64,000 nt of DNA from an uncultured Clostridia bacterium (GCA_947627575.1 CANQWN010000005.1:62001-126000), one strand, 5' to 3'; numbered from the stretch's first letter, positions 1 to 10,074 are shown. The notes: generated by a model not told the origin, from the letters alone. Made by a program: numbers and translations.

Positions 1-3000
1 TGTACTCGTTCTGTTGTATCGCGCTACCCGCCAAAACTTCCACAACGGCGTTTCCGCTGCCGCCGGCATAGTTCAGCGTCAGGGGCTCGGAACTGAGGTT
101 TACGGTTATGGCGTCTCCGTCCTTTTCAAGCTGTAACACTTCCTTAAACCGTATGGTAACGGTTATCGTCTGCGGCGTTCCGTAGCTGTAAACGAACATG
201 AGGGGGAAGTCTTCCACAACGTTAATAGTGTATTGCTTTTGCGTTCCGTTTTCGCTGTCGGGGTCCAAAGGCAGATACAATCCCGAATCGTCGCCGTTCA
301 CCACGGTAAGATCGGCAATCACCTCCGCGTCGCCCTCTACGGTGAGGGTATATACGCCGTTAGAGGCGGGGATGAAGTAGTACACCTGATTGTTGATGTC
401 GTTTGAAACTTCTATCTGCTTTGGCTCGTTAAGCCGTATTTCGTATTCGCCCAAAACGCGCTGTTTGGCGATGTTTACCGTTATGGTAAGCTCGCTTACA
501 AGCAAGGTGCTGGTAATTGTAACGGTCACCGTTTCGCCTGCGCCTATTTCCAGCGTGCCGGAAAGTTCGCCGCGGGTTATAACGTTTGCGCCGTTGCAGG
601 TTATCGAAACTCTGCCTGCCGCGTTTTCGGAAAGGGTGAATTCGTACGTGCCGCCGTCCGTAGCCGTGACGAGATAGTTGAGGTTATTTGCGCCCTCCGC
701 AAGCTGTACGGTGTTTGCCTCGCCTATGGCAAGGGTGGGCACGTAAGCCGAAAGATTGATCTTTACGGTTATCATATCGGCGGCGGTGGTTTTAAATGTA
801 ACCGTAGCCGTGCTCGCGCTTACGGTAACGTCGTTTTTGTATCCGTTTGTAGCGGAAAGGGTGTAAACGTTTGCGCCCACCGTGGCTGTTATTTCGGAAT
901 CAAAGCCTGCGGGAGGGGTAATTTCAATCACATATCTGCCTTCGGGCGCGGAGAGAGGCACTTCTATGCCGTCCGCGCTGTTGCCCGTGCCGGGTATGAA
1001 GTAGGTGACGTGTTCCGCGCTTACGGCAAGCGCTGCGGGGGTATAAGCCGCAACGATAACCGTGTTTTCCGCAAGCGCCAACTGTTGCTGTGCGGTGGCT
1101 TCTTCCGTATCTTCGCGGGTGAATTTGAAGTAGATTTTATCCGTCGTAAGCGCTTCGTACGCGCCCGAAGTTTCGCCCGCGGGGATTATAACTTTGCCGT
1201 CCGCGTCGCCGGGATATTCCGTATAAACCGCGACGGAAACGAGGGATGTCACCGCGTTTTCGGGCAAATCTACCCTGTATATTCCCGTTTCGGTAGGAGT
1301 AAAGGCGTAAACCCTCGCTATTTCGCCGCAACCCTCGTAGAATGCGGGGAACAGCATAGGCTGTTCGTTTGCGATACCTACTTCGGGTACAGCCGTCAAA
1401 GCGGGTTCGGCTATGTCGGAAATCTTTTCCAACGTTACGGTATAGTCAACTTCTATGCCCGTACTGCGCCCGCCGAGATGCAACGTTTCCGCGCCGTCCG
1501 GTATAATTACCGTGGCGGTGGTGTAGCTTACGCCCATCTTAATGCTTCCGTTGTCGCTTTGGTCTTCTTCCGAGGTGGCTGCCGTGTAGTAGCCCGCGGA
1601 AAGATAGTATTGGGTTATGAAGGGGTTGGATAATCCCCTTGTCCTGTTGAATTCGTCGTCCTTATAGGTGAACTTTACGTTATACGTGCCCGCTTCCACA
1701 TTGTTGAGCGCAAGGTCTATGTCCACTGCGTAGTTTACGGGGCGGATTTCCAACTCTGCGGCGCTTCCCGTGCCGAGAATGGGCATATCCACGTACTGAA
1801 TGTTTACAAGGTATTCGCCCTCGCTGAATTGAAGAGTGAACGGCGCGGATACGTCTTCCTGATTGAATTCGCCCACCGAACCGTTTACCGTGGCGGAATT
1901 TTTGCCGTAGATAGTTATGCGGTAGAAGCCGGAAGTTTTTTCGCCGGGATTGAATTCCGCATACGCGCCCGCCGCCGTGGCGTTCACCTGATATACGCCC
2001 GTGGCGTTAAGTTGGGTTTTGCTTCCGTCCGTACCGTTTATTTCGGTAAGTTTTTCGGTTACGTTTACGGTATAGGTGCGGTTGCCGCCCGCCACTGCGG
2101 AACCCGTCTCCGTTTCCGTGGTGGAAGTAAGCCTCATCGTAAGATTATATGTGCTTCCGCCCGTGAATTTGGCGTAGTAATAATTGCCTATCTGAACGGG
2201 GTCAAGCCCTGCGTCTTCCCAGCCGTCGAAAGTTATTTTATCCGCGCCGTCGGTTACGCACAGCCCGTAATAACCCGTCTGGTCGGGTGTAAATTTAAGG
2301 TGGGGCTTTATATCGTAAGTGTGCTGTTCTATGACGGTGTTTGCACCCTCGTTAAGCACAAACGGATCGCTTTCCCTGCCCGAACGCACGGGGGTATGTT
2401 CAACGGTAAGCGTAACTTCGCAGTCCCTGTCGGCGTAAATGCCGATAGGGCGGGATTGAAACGCGTTGATTGCAAGATAGCTTAATTTTATGTTGTTTTC
2501 GCCGGTATAAACCGCGCTTACTGCCGCGGAAGCGCCGGAGGGCGCATTGCCCGAAGCGCTTAAAAGATAGGTGTCCGCGGGGGAATCGTCGGAATTGTAG
2601 GTTGCGGGACCTACCGCCGTTTCAAAGCTCCACGCAAAAAGTTTGACGTTGGCGCCGCCGGTTGCCGTAAAACTTATGGTGTATTCGCCCGCGGCGGCGT
2701 ATCTGGCGTTCATCATAACCTTGTCTTTTGCGGCAAGACATTTTTCCAGATCTGCCTGATATTGCGGGTCGTCCTCGCCCAAAGGATATTTTACGGTATC
2801 TTCGGGGTCGGGGTCGTCGATATAGTAATATTGGCTGTAATTACAGGAAGGGCCGAAAGAGTAGTAGCTGTAATATCCCGCCCGCGCGGTAAACGTCGCT
2901 TCCGTGTTTTCGTCTTTCAGCTCGCCCGAGCCTTCTTTCATATCTTCAAATACGGCGTAATAGGGGTGTCCTTCTTCACGATAACCCGCAAACCAACGGT

Positions 3001-3655
3001 TGCTTGCAACTACCTTAAATTGCGTCCGTGCGTTTGCGGGAAACAGTGGGTTTACCTGTTCACCGTCCGCCATATAACCCTGCGGCAGTTCAGCCGAACC
3101 CAACCTCACATAGTACGATGTGTCGGCTTGGGGTCTCATATAATAGGTTGCTATGCCCTGTGCGTTGGTAACTACGTCGGCAACGTCCGAAATAGCCGTG
3201 CCCACTTCGTCAAGGTGGTAATATTCAAGGTGCACGCCCTCTACGGGGGTGTTGTTCTGGTCGGTTACCGTAACGGTGAAGTTTTTGGGCATTACAACCT
3301 TTTCGCTGGTGCCGTCCGTGTAGTGGAACACAAGGTCTCCGTCGGCGTTAAGTTCAACGTGGTCTATGCCTCTGCCGTCGTTGCCCTGCGGTCCCTGCGG
3401 ACCCTGCGGACCCCTGTCGCCTTTGTCGCCCTTGTCGCCTTTATCCCCGACGATGCTTAAAAGCCAATCGTCATAGGAAAGGGGGTCGTCGTTGCCGGAG
3501 CTTTTTTCGGCGGCGACATAGGATTGGTACACCGCGTAGATCTGGGGATCCACGTCGGCGGAATTATTATTCTTTTTCTTGCATGCGGTTATGCCTACAA
3601 CGCCTGCGGAAATCGCAAGCGCGGACAAAACCGCCACTATAATTTTCTTTTTCAT
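1..3655 (-). CDS. Large secreted lipoprotein with a collagen-like stretch (C-terminus beyond window)
   Basis: This minus-strand reading frame is open from an ATG at 3655 to the window edge, more than 1200 codons. The start follows a GAGAGG site. Residues 1-25 form a lipoprotein signal ending in the lipobox ITAC with Cys25. A short charged linker and an AYxxY...SYDDWL segment lead into Gly-X-Y triplets at about residues 69-90 (GDKGDKGDKGDRGPQGPQG), the arrangement seen just before collagen-like domains of Firmicute surface proteins. A prealbumin-like beta domain and a long series of repeated beta-rich domains follow. It is probably anchored outside the membrane. It lies 37 bases after a smaller lipoprotein gene, so the two are likely co-transcribed. 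No enzymatic motif was recognised; adhesion or scaffolding is a guess. It appears paralogous to the 2240-residue lipoprotein at 21147. Confidence 0.85.
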   Translation of the reverse strand, partial: MKKKIIVAVLSALAISAGVVGITACKKKNNNSADVDPQIYAVYQSYVAAEKSSGNDDPLSYDDWLLSIVGDKGDKGDKGDRGPQGPQGPQGNDGRGIDHVELNADGDLVFHYTDGTSEKVVMPKNFTVTVTDQNNTPVEGVHLEYYHLDEVGTAISDVADVVTNAQGIATYYMRPQADTSYYVRLGSAELPQGYMADGEQVNPLFPANARTQFKVVASNRWFAGYREEGHPYYAVFEDMKEGSGELKDENTEATFTARAGYYSYYSFGPSCNYSQYYYIDDPDPEDTVKYPLGEDDPQYQADLEKCLAAKDKVMMNARYAAAGEYTISFTATGGANVKLFAWSFETAVGPATYNSDDSPADTYLLSASGNAPSGASAAVSAVYTGENNIKLSYLAINAFQSRPIGIYADRDCEVTLTVEHTPVRSGRESDPFVLNEGANTVIEQHTYDIKPHLKFTPDQTGYYGLCVTDGADKITFDGWEDAGLDPVQIGNYYYAKFTGGSTYNLTMRLTSTTETETGSAVAGGNRTYTVNVTEKLTEINGTDGSKTQLNATGVYQVNATAAGAYAEFNPGEKTSGFYRITIYGKNSATVNGSVGEFNQEDVSAPFTLQFSEGEYLVNIQYVDMPILGTGSAAELEIRPVNYAVDIDLALNNVEAGTYNVKFTYKDDEFNRTRGLSNPFITQYYLSAGYYTAATSEEDQSDNGSIKMGVSYTTATVIIPDGAETLHLGGRSTGIEVDYTVTLEKISDIAEPALTAVPEVGIANEQPMLFPAFYEGCGEIARVYAFTPTETGIYRVDLPENAVTSLVSVAVYTEYPGDADGKVIIPAGETSGAYEALTTDKIYFKFTREDTEEATAQQQLALAENTVIVAAYTPAALAVSAEHVTYFIPGTGNSADGIEVPLSAPEGRYVIEITPPAGFDSEITATVGANVYTLSATNGYKNDVTVSASTATVTFKTTAADMITVKINLSAYVPTLAIGEANTVQLAEGANNLNYLVTATDGGTYEFTLSENAAGRVSITCNGANVITRGELSGTLEIGAGETVTVTITSTLLVSELTITVNIAKQRVLGEYEIRLNEPKQIEVSNDINNQVYYFIPASNGVYTLTVEGDAEVIADLTVVNGDDSGLYLPLDPDSENGTQKQYTINVVEDFPLMFVYSYGTPQTITVTIRFKEVLQLEKDGDAITVNLSSEPLTLNYAGGSGNAVVEVLAGSAIQQNEY

Positions 3656-3692
3656 TTTTACCTCTCGATAAGTATGCGCCTTTGCGCGTAAT

Positions 3693-4178
3693 TTACGCCT
3701 GTGTAAGCGTTATAACAAGTTCTTTGGGGAAAGACGTTTCGCCGTACTTCCCGTCGGCGTAGGAAGAGCTATCTACCGTGTATGTGCCGTAAGCCTTTTT
3801 GAAGCCCAAATCTTCCGCGCCGAGAATGTGCAGTTCAAAGGGTCCGTCAAAGGTGTGTCCATCGGTGGGCAGGGGTTCAAGCGTGCAAAGCGACGGGTCT
3901 ATGGGGTTGGGGTTGTGGAACACTATCTTTGCGGTTCCGTCCTTGCCTACGGGTACGGGATTGCCGCACGCGCCCTCGTCGCCCATCTTGCAGAACTGTA
4001 CGGAAAGCCCGTCCTTTTCGCCGTCCGCGGCGGTACCGTCGGCGTACAGCACTTTTACGGTGATGCTGTCGGAAGCCTTTTCTTCCTTTTTGCAACCCAT
4101 AAGCGTAAACGCGCACGCGCATACGGCGCACAGCGCAACTACCGCCAGAACGGCAAATCTTTTAAATGTTTTATGCAT
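3693..4178 (-). CDS. Small lipoprotein of unknown function
   Basis: A 161-residue protein starting at an ATG preceded by GGAGGAAAAAACA. The signal peptide has an unusually Cys-rich hydrophobic core and ends in the lipobox LMGC with Cys29. The mature part carries a short beta-rich domain with phrases such as ITVKVLYADGTAADGEKDGL, compatible with a transthyretin/CnaB-like fold. It is the first gene of a two-gene unit: the large lipoprotein starts 37 bases after its stop. A good promoter lies just upstream. No family could be named. Confidence 0.8.
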   Translation of the reverse strand: MHKTFKRFAVLAVVALCAVCACAFTLMGCKKEEKASDSITVKVLYADGTAADGEKDGLSVQFCKMGDEGACGNPVPVGKDGTAKIVFHNPNPIDPSLCTLEPLPTDGHTFDGPFELHILGAEDLGFKKAYGTYTVDSSSYADGKYGETSFPKELVITLTQA

Positions 4179-4208
4179 TGTTTTTTCCTCCGGAAATTGA
4201 TTAGAATC

Positions 4209-4237
4209 ATTATACTTTAATTTATTATATTATGCAA
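4209..4237 (-). promoter_or_regulatory. Promoter of the 4178/3655 lipoprotein operon
   Basis: On the minus strand the hexamers are TTGCAT (4232-4237) and TATAAT (4209-4214) with a 17-base spacer. Transcription would begin about 25 bases upstream of the ATG at 4178, leaving room for the GGAGG site. Confidence 0.7.
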
Positions 4238-4302
4238 CTGAATTGAGAGAAAATCGTATAAATTGCGTTTAATTTTCTATATTTATAAATAGAGTAAAGG
4301 GT

Positions 4303-4338
4303 AAAAAACAAGCGGGACTTTTTTCAAAGCCCCGCTTT
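4303..4338 (-). terminator. Intrinsic terminator of the TlpA-like lipoprotein gene
   Basis: Arms AAGCGGG (4310-4316) and CCCGCTT (4331-4337) pair. On the minus strand the stem is followed by GTTTTTTA. It lies just after the stop codon at 4347. Confidence 0.8.
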
Positions 4339-4346
4339 TCACTTTT

Positions 4347-7202
4347 TTAAGAAACTTCTTCCCATTGGGTTGCGCCGTAATATTCGAAGTAGCAAGCCAA
4401 AGATTCCCAATATCTGTTGGTTACGGTTGCGGGGAAATCAGCATCCTGATCGTATTCGGTTATACAGCTGTTAAGGATATCCACCAATTCCTTTGTGGCT
4501 TCCGCCATTCCGTAAAGCGGGTCGGAAGGCTGTCTGCCCGCTATCGAGGCGTTGTAGTATTCCCTCAACTTTGCGGTTGACGTGCCGCCCCAACCCTGAT
4601 CGAGGAATTCAAGCAGGCTGTGCCCGTTGCCGTCGTAATAGTTGCTGTGCGTGAAATCGATATACATTACGGAACCGGTGTTGCCGTCGTCATACGTCCT
4701 GTAATAGCGGTCGCTTGCAGCGTCGTAATAGCTGGGTACGGAAATGTAGTAAAGCCCGCCGGAGTTGTTGGTTGTAAACGCGCCGTTGCCGGTTGTGGCT
4801 ACACGGAGGAAGTGATAGGTAAGCCCCGTCCATTCTATTTCGAAATCGAACGAAGAGCCTCTGTTGCCCGAAGTGTTGCTTGCGTCGCCGATGAGGAAAT
4901 ATATATAATCGCCTTCTGCGAGATAGAAGTAGTCCTCAAAGTTGTAGCCCAAACGGCGTTCATCCCTGTCGTAGCCGAAATATTCGGCGCAGTCGGCAAC
5001 ATATGCGCCGTCCCATATGTCCTTGCCCCAAAGATCTTCCACGGCTTTGTCGCAGATAATCACGCGGGGATCCATGGTTGCGCTGTCGTTGGGGATAAGC
5101 GAAGCTATCCTGTACGCCCCCGTGAGAGGCGCGGTGAACTTATATATCGAACCTTCGGGCGGGGTGCCGCGTAGGCGCATATTGCTGAACGTGTAAGTTT
5201 TTGCTTCGTTTATCTCGATGGGCGTTTCAAAAGACGTGCCCAAAACGGTGTTGAAGGTGCGCAAACAGCCCGGATGGTTGGGGTTGGGACCTATATGCTG
5301 ATAGTAACTGCAAAATTCAAGCCACTGATCTTCGTAATAGGTTTCGTTGTTCTGTTCGCAGTAATACTTCGTAAATTCGATGATAAGCTGTTTTACGTCC
5401 TCCGTTACGGGTACGAGGTTGGTGTACTGCGTAGAGGAAGAGGCGTAATAGTTATCTATAAGTGTGTGCGTAAGCACGTCGTCCACGTCGTCGAAATAAA
5501 GGTGCAGGGGCGCGTCGTCCTCGGCGCGGTTGCTCATATTCCAAAATGCAAGCAGATACAGGCTGGAAGTTTGCGCGCTTTCGCCGTTCGGCGTAAACGA
5601 TTTTGCCATTCGCAAGTCGGACCAAAGCGTTGTCTGCGTAAGATCTGCGTAGAGGTAGGAATCTTCCGAAGTGTTTATGCGGTAAATTCCGTCCGCGCCG
5701 GGCGCGGCGCTTATTTCCAACTTATCGTACTTTTCGCCGTTATATCCCGTGTACGCGCCGCCCGCGTTATAGCTTATAACGTCGCGCTTTATGTCGTTGT
5801 CCTCGTTGGGGTTAAGCGAAAGGTTTTCAACTTTAAGGTTGCGCACCGCAACTTCTTCCGCCGCGGTGGAACCCGCTTCCTCCGTGTTCATATACATTAT
5901 GCCCACGGTTATGGTGCAGGGACGGGTAGCGGCGTAAACCTGAAGCGTTCTCCATCCGCCCGAATCGCCCGTCAATTGCTCGCCTTCAACGTCGTCTACA
6001 ACTACGTACAGGGTATGTTGCCCCGCCGCAAGGTTGGTTTTGTATTCAAACGAGAACGCCTCGTCGCGGTTAAGCGGAACGTTTACATAGAATGTTGCGT
6101 AGGAATATCTTACGTCGAGGTTGGTGGGCACAACCGTATGCCCGTCCTCTATCTTCCACGCCCACGTGTATGGCGCGTCCTCACCCGTTTCGGAGAAATA
6201 GTTGAAGTCGAAGCCGCTGCTTATCGCCTCGTTGAACTGTTCGGAAGAGGGGTTTTCGTTGCCCTCGGGCGCAAGCGCATAGGCGTTGCTGTCGGGGGCG
6301 TCCGTTCCGCCCTGAACTATGTTCTGCGTATAGTTATCGGAAGTGTAGGTGGCAAAGCCCTGTTCCCAGTTGCTTTGCGCAGGCACCGCGCCGTCGTCGC
6401 GTTTTGCGATAACGCCGTACCTGTCAATCCATATCGACGTGGGGAAGCCCTGCAACGTAAAGCGCTGGTAAAGGCTGTTCACGTCCCGCGCCATAGGGAA
6501 AGTTAAACCCATATCCCTCTTGAACCGCGATATGGCGGAGTTGCTGTCCCTGTCGGAAAGCGCAACTATTTCCACGTCGTCCCTGAACTTTTCGTACGCG
6601 CCCTGTATGGCGGGGAATTCCGTAATGCACCAACTGCATTCCACGTACCAGAAGTTTATAACTACAAGTTTTTTCGTTTCAAACAGTTTGGAAAGCAATA
6701 TCGTGTTGCCGTCGCTGTCCGTCACGCGGAAATCGTACATAATGTCGCCCACCGAATAAATTTTATTCTGGGGCACGGTTTCGCTTATTACCGAAGAGGT
6801 GAAGTACGCCGTAACTTCGGTGGAATCGGGCGTTACCGCAGCTGCCGTATTTTCCGTCTGGCTGTAGCCTGCGGGCAGTGTTTCGTAGGAAAGTTCGTAC
6901 GAACCGGCGGTAAGGGGAAAGGATACCATGCCATCCGAAGAGATGCCGCTGTAAAGGTGCCTGCCGCCCGCGCTTATGTTTACGGTTACGCCGTCAAGGG
7001 GTATGCCGCCGCTCGAGCGGGTGTATACCGTTATGGCTTCATCGCCGTCATCGCCGGGCGTAATAACGCTGCCGGTGGGGTTGATGAAATCGGGCGCGGA
7101 CGACTTGTCTTTATCCTTTTTGCAGGCAACCGCCCCCGCCGCGCACGCCGCAACGCAGCACACAGCGAAAATTATCAATAAAAATTTTTTGATTTTACCC
7201 AT
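4347..7202 (-). CDS. Large lipoprotein with extracytoplasmic thioredoxin (TlpA/ResA-like) domain
   Basis: A 951-residue protein. The ATG at 7202 is chosen because AGGTGA lies 7 bases upstream and a signal peptide follows at once; the reading frame opens further upstream without such features. The lipobox is GAVAC with Cys27. Residues about 55-140 form a CnaB/prealbumin-like beta domain. Residues about 150-285 are a TlpA/AhpC-type thioredoxin fold with the motif VECSWC (Cys189, Cys192) and a cis-Pro loop GFPTS. The remaining 650 residues are beta-rich and Tyr/Asp-rich with no motif I recognise. Family knowledge suggests thiol-disulfide exchange at the outer face of the membrane. The fusion to such a long C-terminal region is unusual, since ResA/TlpA proteins are usually 140-200 residues. 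Confidence 0.85.
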   Translation of the reverse strand: MGKIKKFLLIIFAVCCVAACAAGAVACKKDKDKSSAPDFINPTGSVITPGDDGDEAITVYTRSSGGIPLDGVTVNISAGGRHLYSGISSDGMVSFPLTAGSYELSYETLPAGYSQTENTAAAVTPDSTEVTAYFTSSVISETVPQNKIYSVGDIMYDFRVTDSDGNTILLSKLFETKKLVVINFWYVECSWCITEFPAIQGAYEKFRDDVEIVALSDRDSNSAISRFKRDMGLTFPMARDVNSLYQRFTLQGFPTSIWIDRYGVIAKRDDGAVPAQSNWEQGFATYTSDNYTQNIVQGGTDAPDSNAYALAPEGNENPSSEQFNEAISSGFDFNYFSETGEDAPYTWAWKIEDGHTVVPTNLDVRYSYATFYVNVPLNRDEAFSFEYKTNLAAGQHTLYVVVDDVEGEQLTGDSGGWRTLQVYAATRPCTITVGIMYMNTEEAGSTAAEEVAVRNLKVENLSLNPNEDNDIKRDVISYNAGGAYTGYNGEKYDKLEISAAPGADGIYRINTSEDSYLYADLTQTTLWSDLRMAKSFTPNGESAQTSSLYLLAFWNMSNRAEDDAPLHLYFDDVDDVLTHTLIDNYYASSSTQYTNLVPVTEDVKQLIIEFTKYYCEQNNETYYEDQWLEFCSYYQHIGPNPNHPGCLRTFNTVLGTSFETPIEINEAKTYTFSNMRLRGTPPEGSIYKFTAPLTGAYRIASLIPNDSATMDPRVIICDKAVEDLWGKDIWDGAYVADCAEYFGYDRDERRLGYNFEDYFYLAEGDYIYFLIGDASNTSGNRGSSFDFEIEWTGLTYHFLRVATTGNGAFTTNNSGGLYYISVPSYYDAASDRYYRTYDDGNTGSVMYIDFTHSNYYDGNGHSLLEFLDQGWGGTSTAKLREYYNASIAGRQPSDPLYGMAEATKELVDILNSCITEYDQDADFPATVTNRYWESLACYFEYYGATQWEEVS

Positions 7203-7297
7203 AAAATCACCTCGTCTGCCGTTATGGCAGCTTTTAACTTCAAGCCTGCCCGCGCGCCGCGCGCACGGGGTAAACAATCATACCGATAGATAAAACT

Positions 7298-7327
7298 ATA
7301 ATAACATATGTCGCGCGTATAAATCAA
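7298..7327 (-). promoter_or_regulatory. Promoter of the TlpA-like lipoprotein gene
   Basis: On the minus strand TTGATT (7322-7327) and TATTAT (7298-7303) are separated by 18 bases, about 95 bases upstream of the start at 7202. Confidence 0.55.
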
Positions 7328-7571
7328 GCGCTTTCAATGAAAATTATATGAAAAAATATGTAATTCTGCATAAAAAATATTTTTTTGCCTCCGCCCGACG
7401 GCAATTTATGCATAATTTAATGTTATGATATAAATTTATTCAATTTTTATCCGAAATTTTCGCAAAACGGCGATATTTTGCGGCGGAAGTAAAAAAAATA
7501 GTGATTTTTTTGTTTAACGCGCCGATTAAAGTTTTATATTAATTATGTAGACAAACTTACGAGAGGTTGCC
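7328..7571. other. AT-rich spacer upstream of grpE
   Basis: This spacer lies between the divergent lipoprotein and grpE genes. It holds a weak possible promoter for grpE (TTGTTT at 7510-7515 and TATATT at 7535-7540, spacing 19). I saw no CIRCE inverted repeat (TTAGCACTC/GAGTGCTAA) and no CtsR-type heptamer repeat. No gene is apparent. Confidence 0.5.
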
Positions 7572-8093
7572 ATGTCAAGCGCAAAAAATCCCAAGGATAA
7601 AGGCAAAAAGATTGAAGCCGCGGCGGCTGTGGCGGCTGAACAGCCCGCAGACGCGGAAATAGCGAAGCTGAAAGAACAGTGCGAAGATTATAAGCGCAAA
7701 TGGTATACGGTTACCGCCGAATACGACAATTACAGAAAGCGCAATACGGCGTCTGTTTCGCAGGCTTACCGCGACGGACTTGCGGAAGCGGTGCTTAAAC
7801 TTCTGCCCGTTGCGGATAATTTCGGCTACGCGTACGATTCGGCTTCGGACGAGAGGACGAAAGCGGGCATTGAAAAGATAATAAAAAATTTCAATACCAT
7901 ACTTGCCACCTTCGGCATAGAGGAAATACCCGTGGCTGTGGGCGACAAGTTCGACGAAAAAGTTGCCGAAGCGGTTATGAACGTGCCCTGCGGCGACGGC
8001 GAAAAGCCCAACATCGTAAAGCAGGTGCTTAAAAAGGGCTACCGCTCGGGCGAAAAAGTTATAAGGTTTGCAAACGTTACCGTCACTGTCTGA
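7572..8093 (+). CDS. grpE: GrpE, nucleotide exchange factor of DnaK
   Basis: A 173-residue protein starting after GAGAGG. GrpE promotes ADP release from DnaK in the cytoplasmic Hsp70 cycle. The first 30 residues are charged and low-complexity. A long helix follows, including the family signature YKRKWYTVTAEYDNYRKRN (about residues 40-58), then LLPVADNF and the C-terminal beta domain with VRFANVTV-like strands. Length and order fit the family. It is the first gene of grpE-dnaK-dnaJ, with dnaK 51 bases downstream. No hrcA gene precedes it, unlike the usual Firmicute order hrcA-grpE-dnaK-dnaJ. Confidence 0.97.
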   Translation: MSSAKNPKDKGKKIEAAAAVAAEQPADAEIAKLKEQCEDYKRKWYTVTAEYDNYRKRNTASVSQAYRDGLAEAVLKLLPVADNFGYAYDSASDERTKAGIEKIIKNFNTILATFGIEEIPVAVGDKFDEKVAEAVMNVPCGDGEKPNIVKQVLKKGYRSGEKVIRFANVTVTV

Positions 8094-8144
8094 CGGTTTG
8101 AATAAATAGATAATTAACCGCCATAGGCGGAAGGAGATAAAAAT

Positions 8145-9941
8145 ATGGGAAAAGTTATAGGTATAGATTTAGGCACCACCAATTCGTGCGTGGCGGTTAT
8201 GGAAGGCGGCGAACCCGTCGTTATCCCCAACAGCGAGGGCAGCAGAACTACCCCCTCGGTTGTTTCGTTCAAAGCCGACGGCAGCCGTATAGTAGGGCAG
8301 GCGGCAAAACGCCTTGCCGTGGCGCAACCCGAAAAGACCGTTATATCGATCAAGAGGCATATGGGCGAAGCGTATAAGGTAAACATCGAAAAGGGATATT
8401 CCCCGCAGGAAATTTCCGCGATGATCCTCAATAAACTTAAAACGGAAGCGGAAGCCTACCTCGGCGGAAAAGTTACGGACGCGGTTATCACCTGCCCCGC
8501 ATACTTCAACGACAGCCAGCGTCAGGCAACAAAGGACGCGGGCAAAATAGCCGGGTTAAACGTTTTGCGTATAATAAACGAACCCACCGCGGCGGCGCTT
8601 GCCTACGGTCTGGATAAGCAGGAAGGCAGCCAGAAGGTTATGATTTACGACCTCGGCGGCGGCACTTTCGATGTGTCCATTCTCGAAATAGGCGACGGCG
8701 TGTTTGAAGTTCTTGCAACCAACGGCGACACCCATCTCGGCGGCGACGACTTCGACAACAAGATTATGGATTATCTTGTGGAAACTTTCAAAAAGGAAAG
8801 CGGGGTAGACCTTTCGAAGGATAAGATGGCTATGCAACGCCTTAAAGAGGCGGCGGAAAAGGCGAAGATAGAACTTTCCGGCATGAGCAACACCAACATA
8901 AACCTTCCCTTCATAACGGTTGTGGACGGCGCTCCCCAGCATATGGACATTGACCTTTCCAAACAGAAGTTCGATTCGCTTACCGCGGACCTTGTGGAAC
9001 GCACGGTAGAGCCTATGAAGAAAGCGATGGCGGACGCGGGGCTTACTTACAACGATATTTCCAAAGTTATCATGGTGGGCGGTTCCACGCGTATCCCCGC
9101 CGTGTTCGATAAAGTTAAGGCTATAACGGGCAAGGAACCCTTCAAGGGCATCAACCCCGACGAGTGCGTAGCCATAGGCGCGGCAATACAGGGCGGCGTG
9201 CTTTCCGGCGAAGTTAAGGACGTGCTTTTGCTTGACGTTATGCCCCTTACGTTGGGCATCGAAACGTTGGGCGGCGTATCCACCCCGCTTATCGAAAGGA
9301 ACACCACCATCCCCGTAAAGAAAAGCCAGATATTCTCCACCGCGGCGGATAATCAGCCGGGCGTGGAAATAAACGTGTTGCAGGGCGAAAGAAAATTTGC
9401 CCGCGACAATAAGTCCTTGGGCAGGTTTATGCTTACGGACATTCCTCCCGCACCCCGCGGCGTGCCCCAGATAGAGGTTACGTTCGACGTAGACGCCAAC
9501 GGCATAGTAAACGTTACCGCAAAGGATTTGGGTACGGGCAAGAGCACCAACATAACCATCACCGCTTCCACCAATCTTTCCGACGACGACATAGCCAAAG
9601 CCGTTGCCGACGCGGAAAAGTACGCCGAAGAGGACAAAAAGCGCAAAGAGGCGATGGATAACAGAAACAACCTCGAAAGCATGATAGATAGTTTGGAAAA
9701 GACCTTGAAGGACGCGGGCGACAAGTTCACCGAAGAGGATAAGAAGATAATAGAGGACGCCGTTGCGAAAGCCAAGACGGAGCTTGCTTCCGGCGATGAC
9801 GAGAGGATAAAGGCGGCTATCGATACGATAACTTCCGAAATCCAGCCCGTAATAGCCAAAATGTATCAGCAGGGCGGCGGCGGAAATCCCGACGGCGGCA
9901 ACGCGGCAGGCGGCGACGACGCGGAATTCCACCAGCATTGA
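8145..9941 (+). CDS. dnaK: DnaK, Hsp70 chaperone
   Basis: A 598-residue protein with the full Hsp70 layout. The N-terminus [17 protein letters not shown] is the first phosphate-binding motif of the ATPase domain. [12 protein letters not shown] and [10 protein letters not shown] are the second phosphate and adenosine motifs. The linker [13 protein letters not shown] joins the substrate-binding domain. A helical lid and a Gly-rich C-terminal tail follow. The start has an AAGGAG site 8 bases upstream. Length matches Firmicute DnaK (about 600-620). It works with GrpE upstream and DnaJ downstream to fold proteins in the cytoplasm. Confidence 0.99.
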   Translation: MGKVIGIDLGTTNSCVAVMEGGEPVVIPNSEGSRTTPSVVSFKADGSRIVGQAAKRLAVAQPEKTVISIKRHMGEAYKVNIEKGYSPQEISAMILNKLKTEAEAYLGGKVTDAVITCPAYFNDSQRQATKDAGKIAGLNVLRIINEPTAAALAYGLDKQEGSQKVMIYDLGGGTFDVSILEIGDGVFEVLATNGDTHLGGDDFDNKIMDYLVETFKKESGVDLSKDKMAMQRLKEAAEKAKIELSGMSNTNINLPFITVVDGAPQHMDIDLSKQKFDSLTADLVERTVEPMKKAMADAGLTYNDISKVIMVGGSTRIPAVFDKVKAITGKEPFKGINPDECVAIGAAIQGGVLSGEVKDVLLLDVMPLTLGIETLGGVSTPLIERNTTIPVKKSQIFSTAADNQPGVEINVLQGERKFARDNKSLGRFMLTDIPPAPRGVPQIEVTFDVDANGIVNVTAKDLGTGKSTNITITASTNLSDDDIAKAVADAEKYAEEDKKRKEAMDNRNNLESMIDSLEKTLKDAGDKFTEEDKKIIEDAVAKAKTELASGDDERIKAAIDTITSEIQPVIAKMYQQGGGGNPDGGNAAGGDDAEFHQH

Positions 9942-9962
9942 AAGTGATAAAATTTAATTGAA

Positions 9963-9990
9963 TAAGGGGTGTTTTTCGCAACACCCCTTA
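9963..9990 (+). other. Perfect hairpin in the dnaK-dnaJ gap
   Basis: An 11-bp perfect stem (9963-9973 with 9980-9990) closes a 6-base loop 21 bases after the dnaK stop. No T-tract follows, so it is more likely an mRNA-stability or partial-termination element that lowers dnaJ output than a full terminator. Confidence 0.6.
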
Positions 9991-10074
9991 AACTGATTGA
10001 AGGCATAATATGCGCCGACGAACGTAGTTTTTACGCCGCGGCGCGGAATAAAGAACCACTGACGGAAATTTGAT

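Noticed and set aside
1010-1633. Long plus-strand frames opposite the first lipoprotein (also 1829-2485, 2762-3460, 5274-6506)
   Set aside because: They are antisense shadows of minus-strand lipoprotein genes: Arg/Tyr/Val-rich, no ribosome sites, and no recognisable domains.
8556-9938. 460-codon minus-strand frame inside dnaK
   Set aside because: Antisense to an unmistakable dnaK; composition reflects the reversed dnaK codons.
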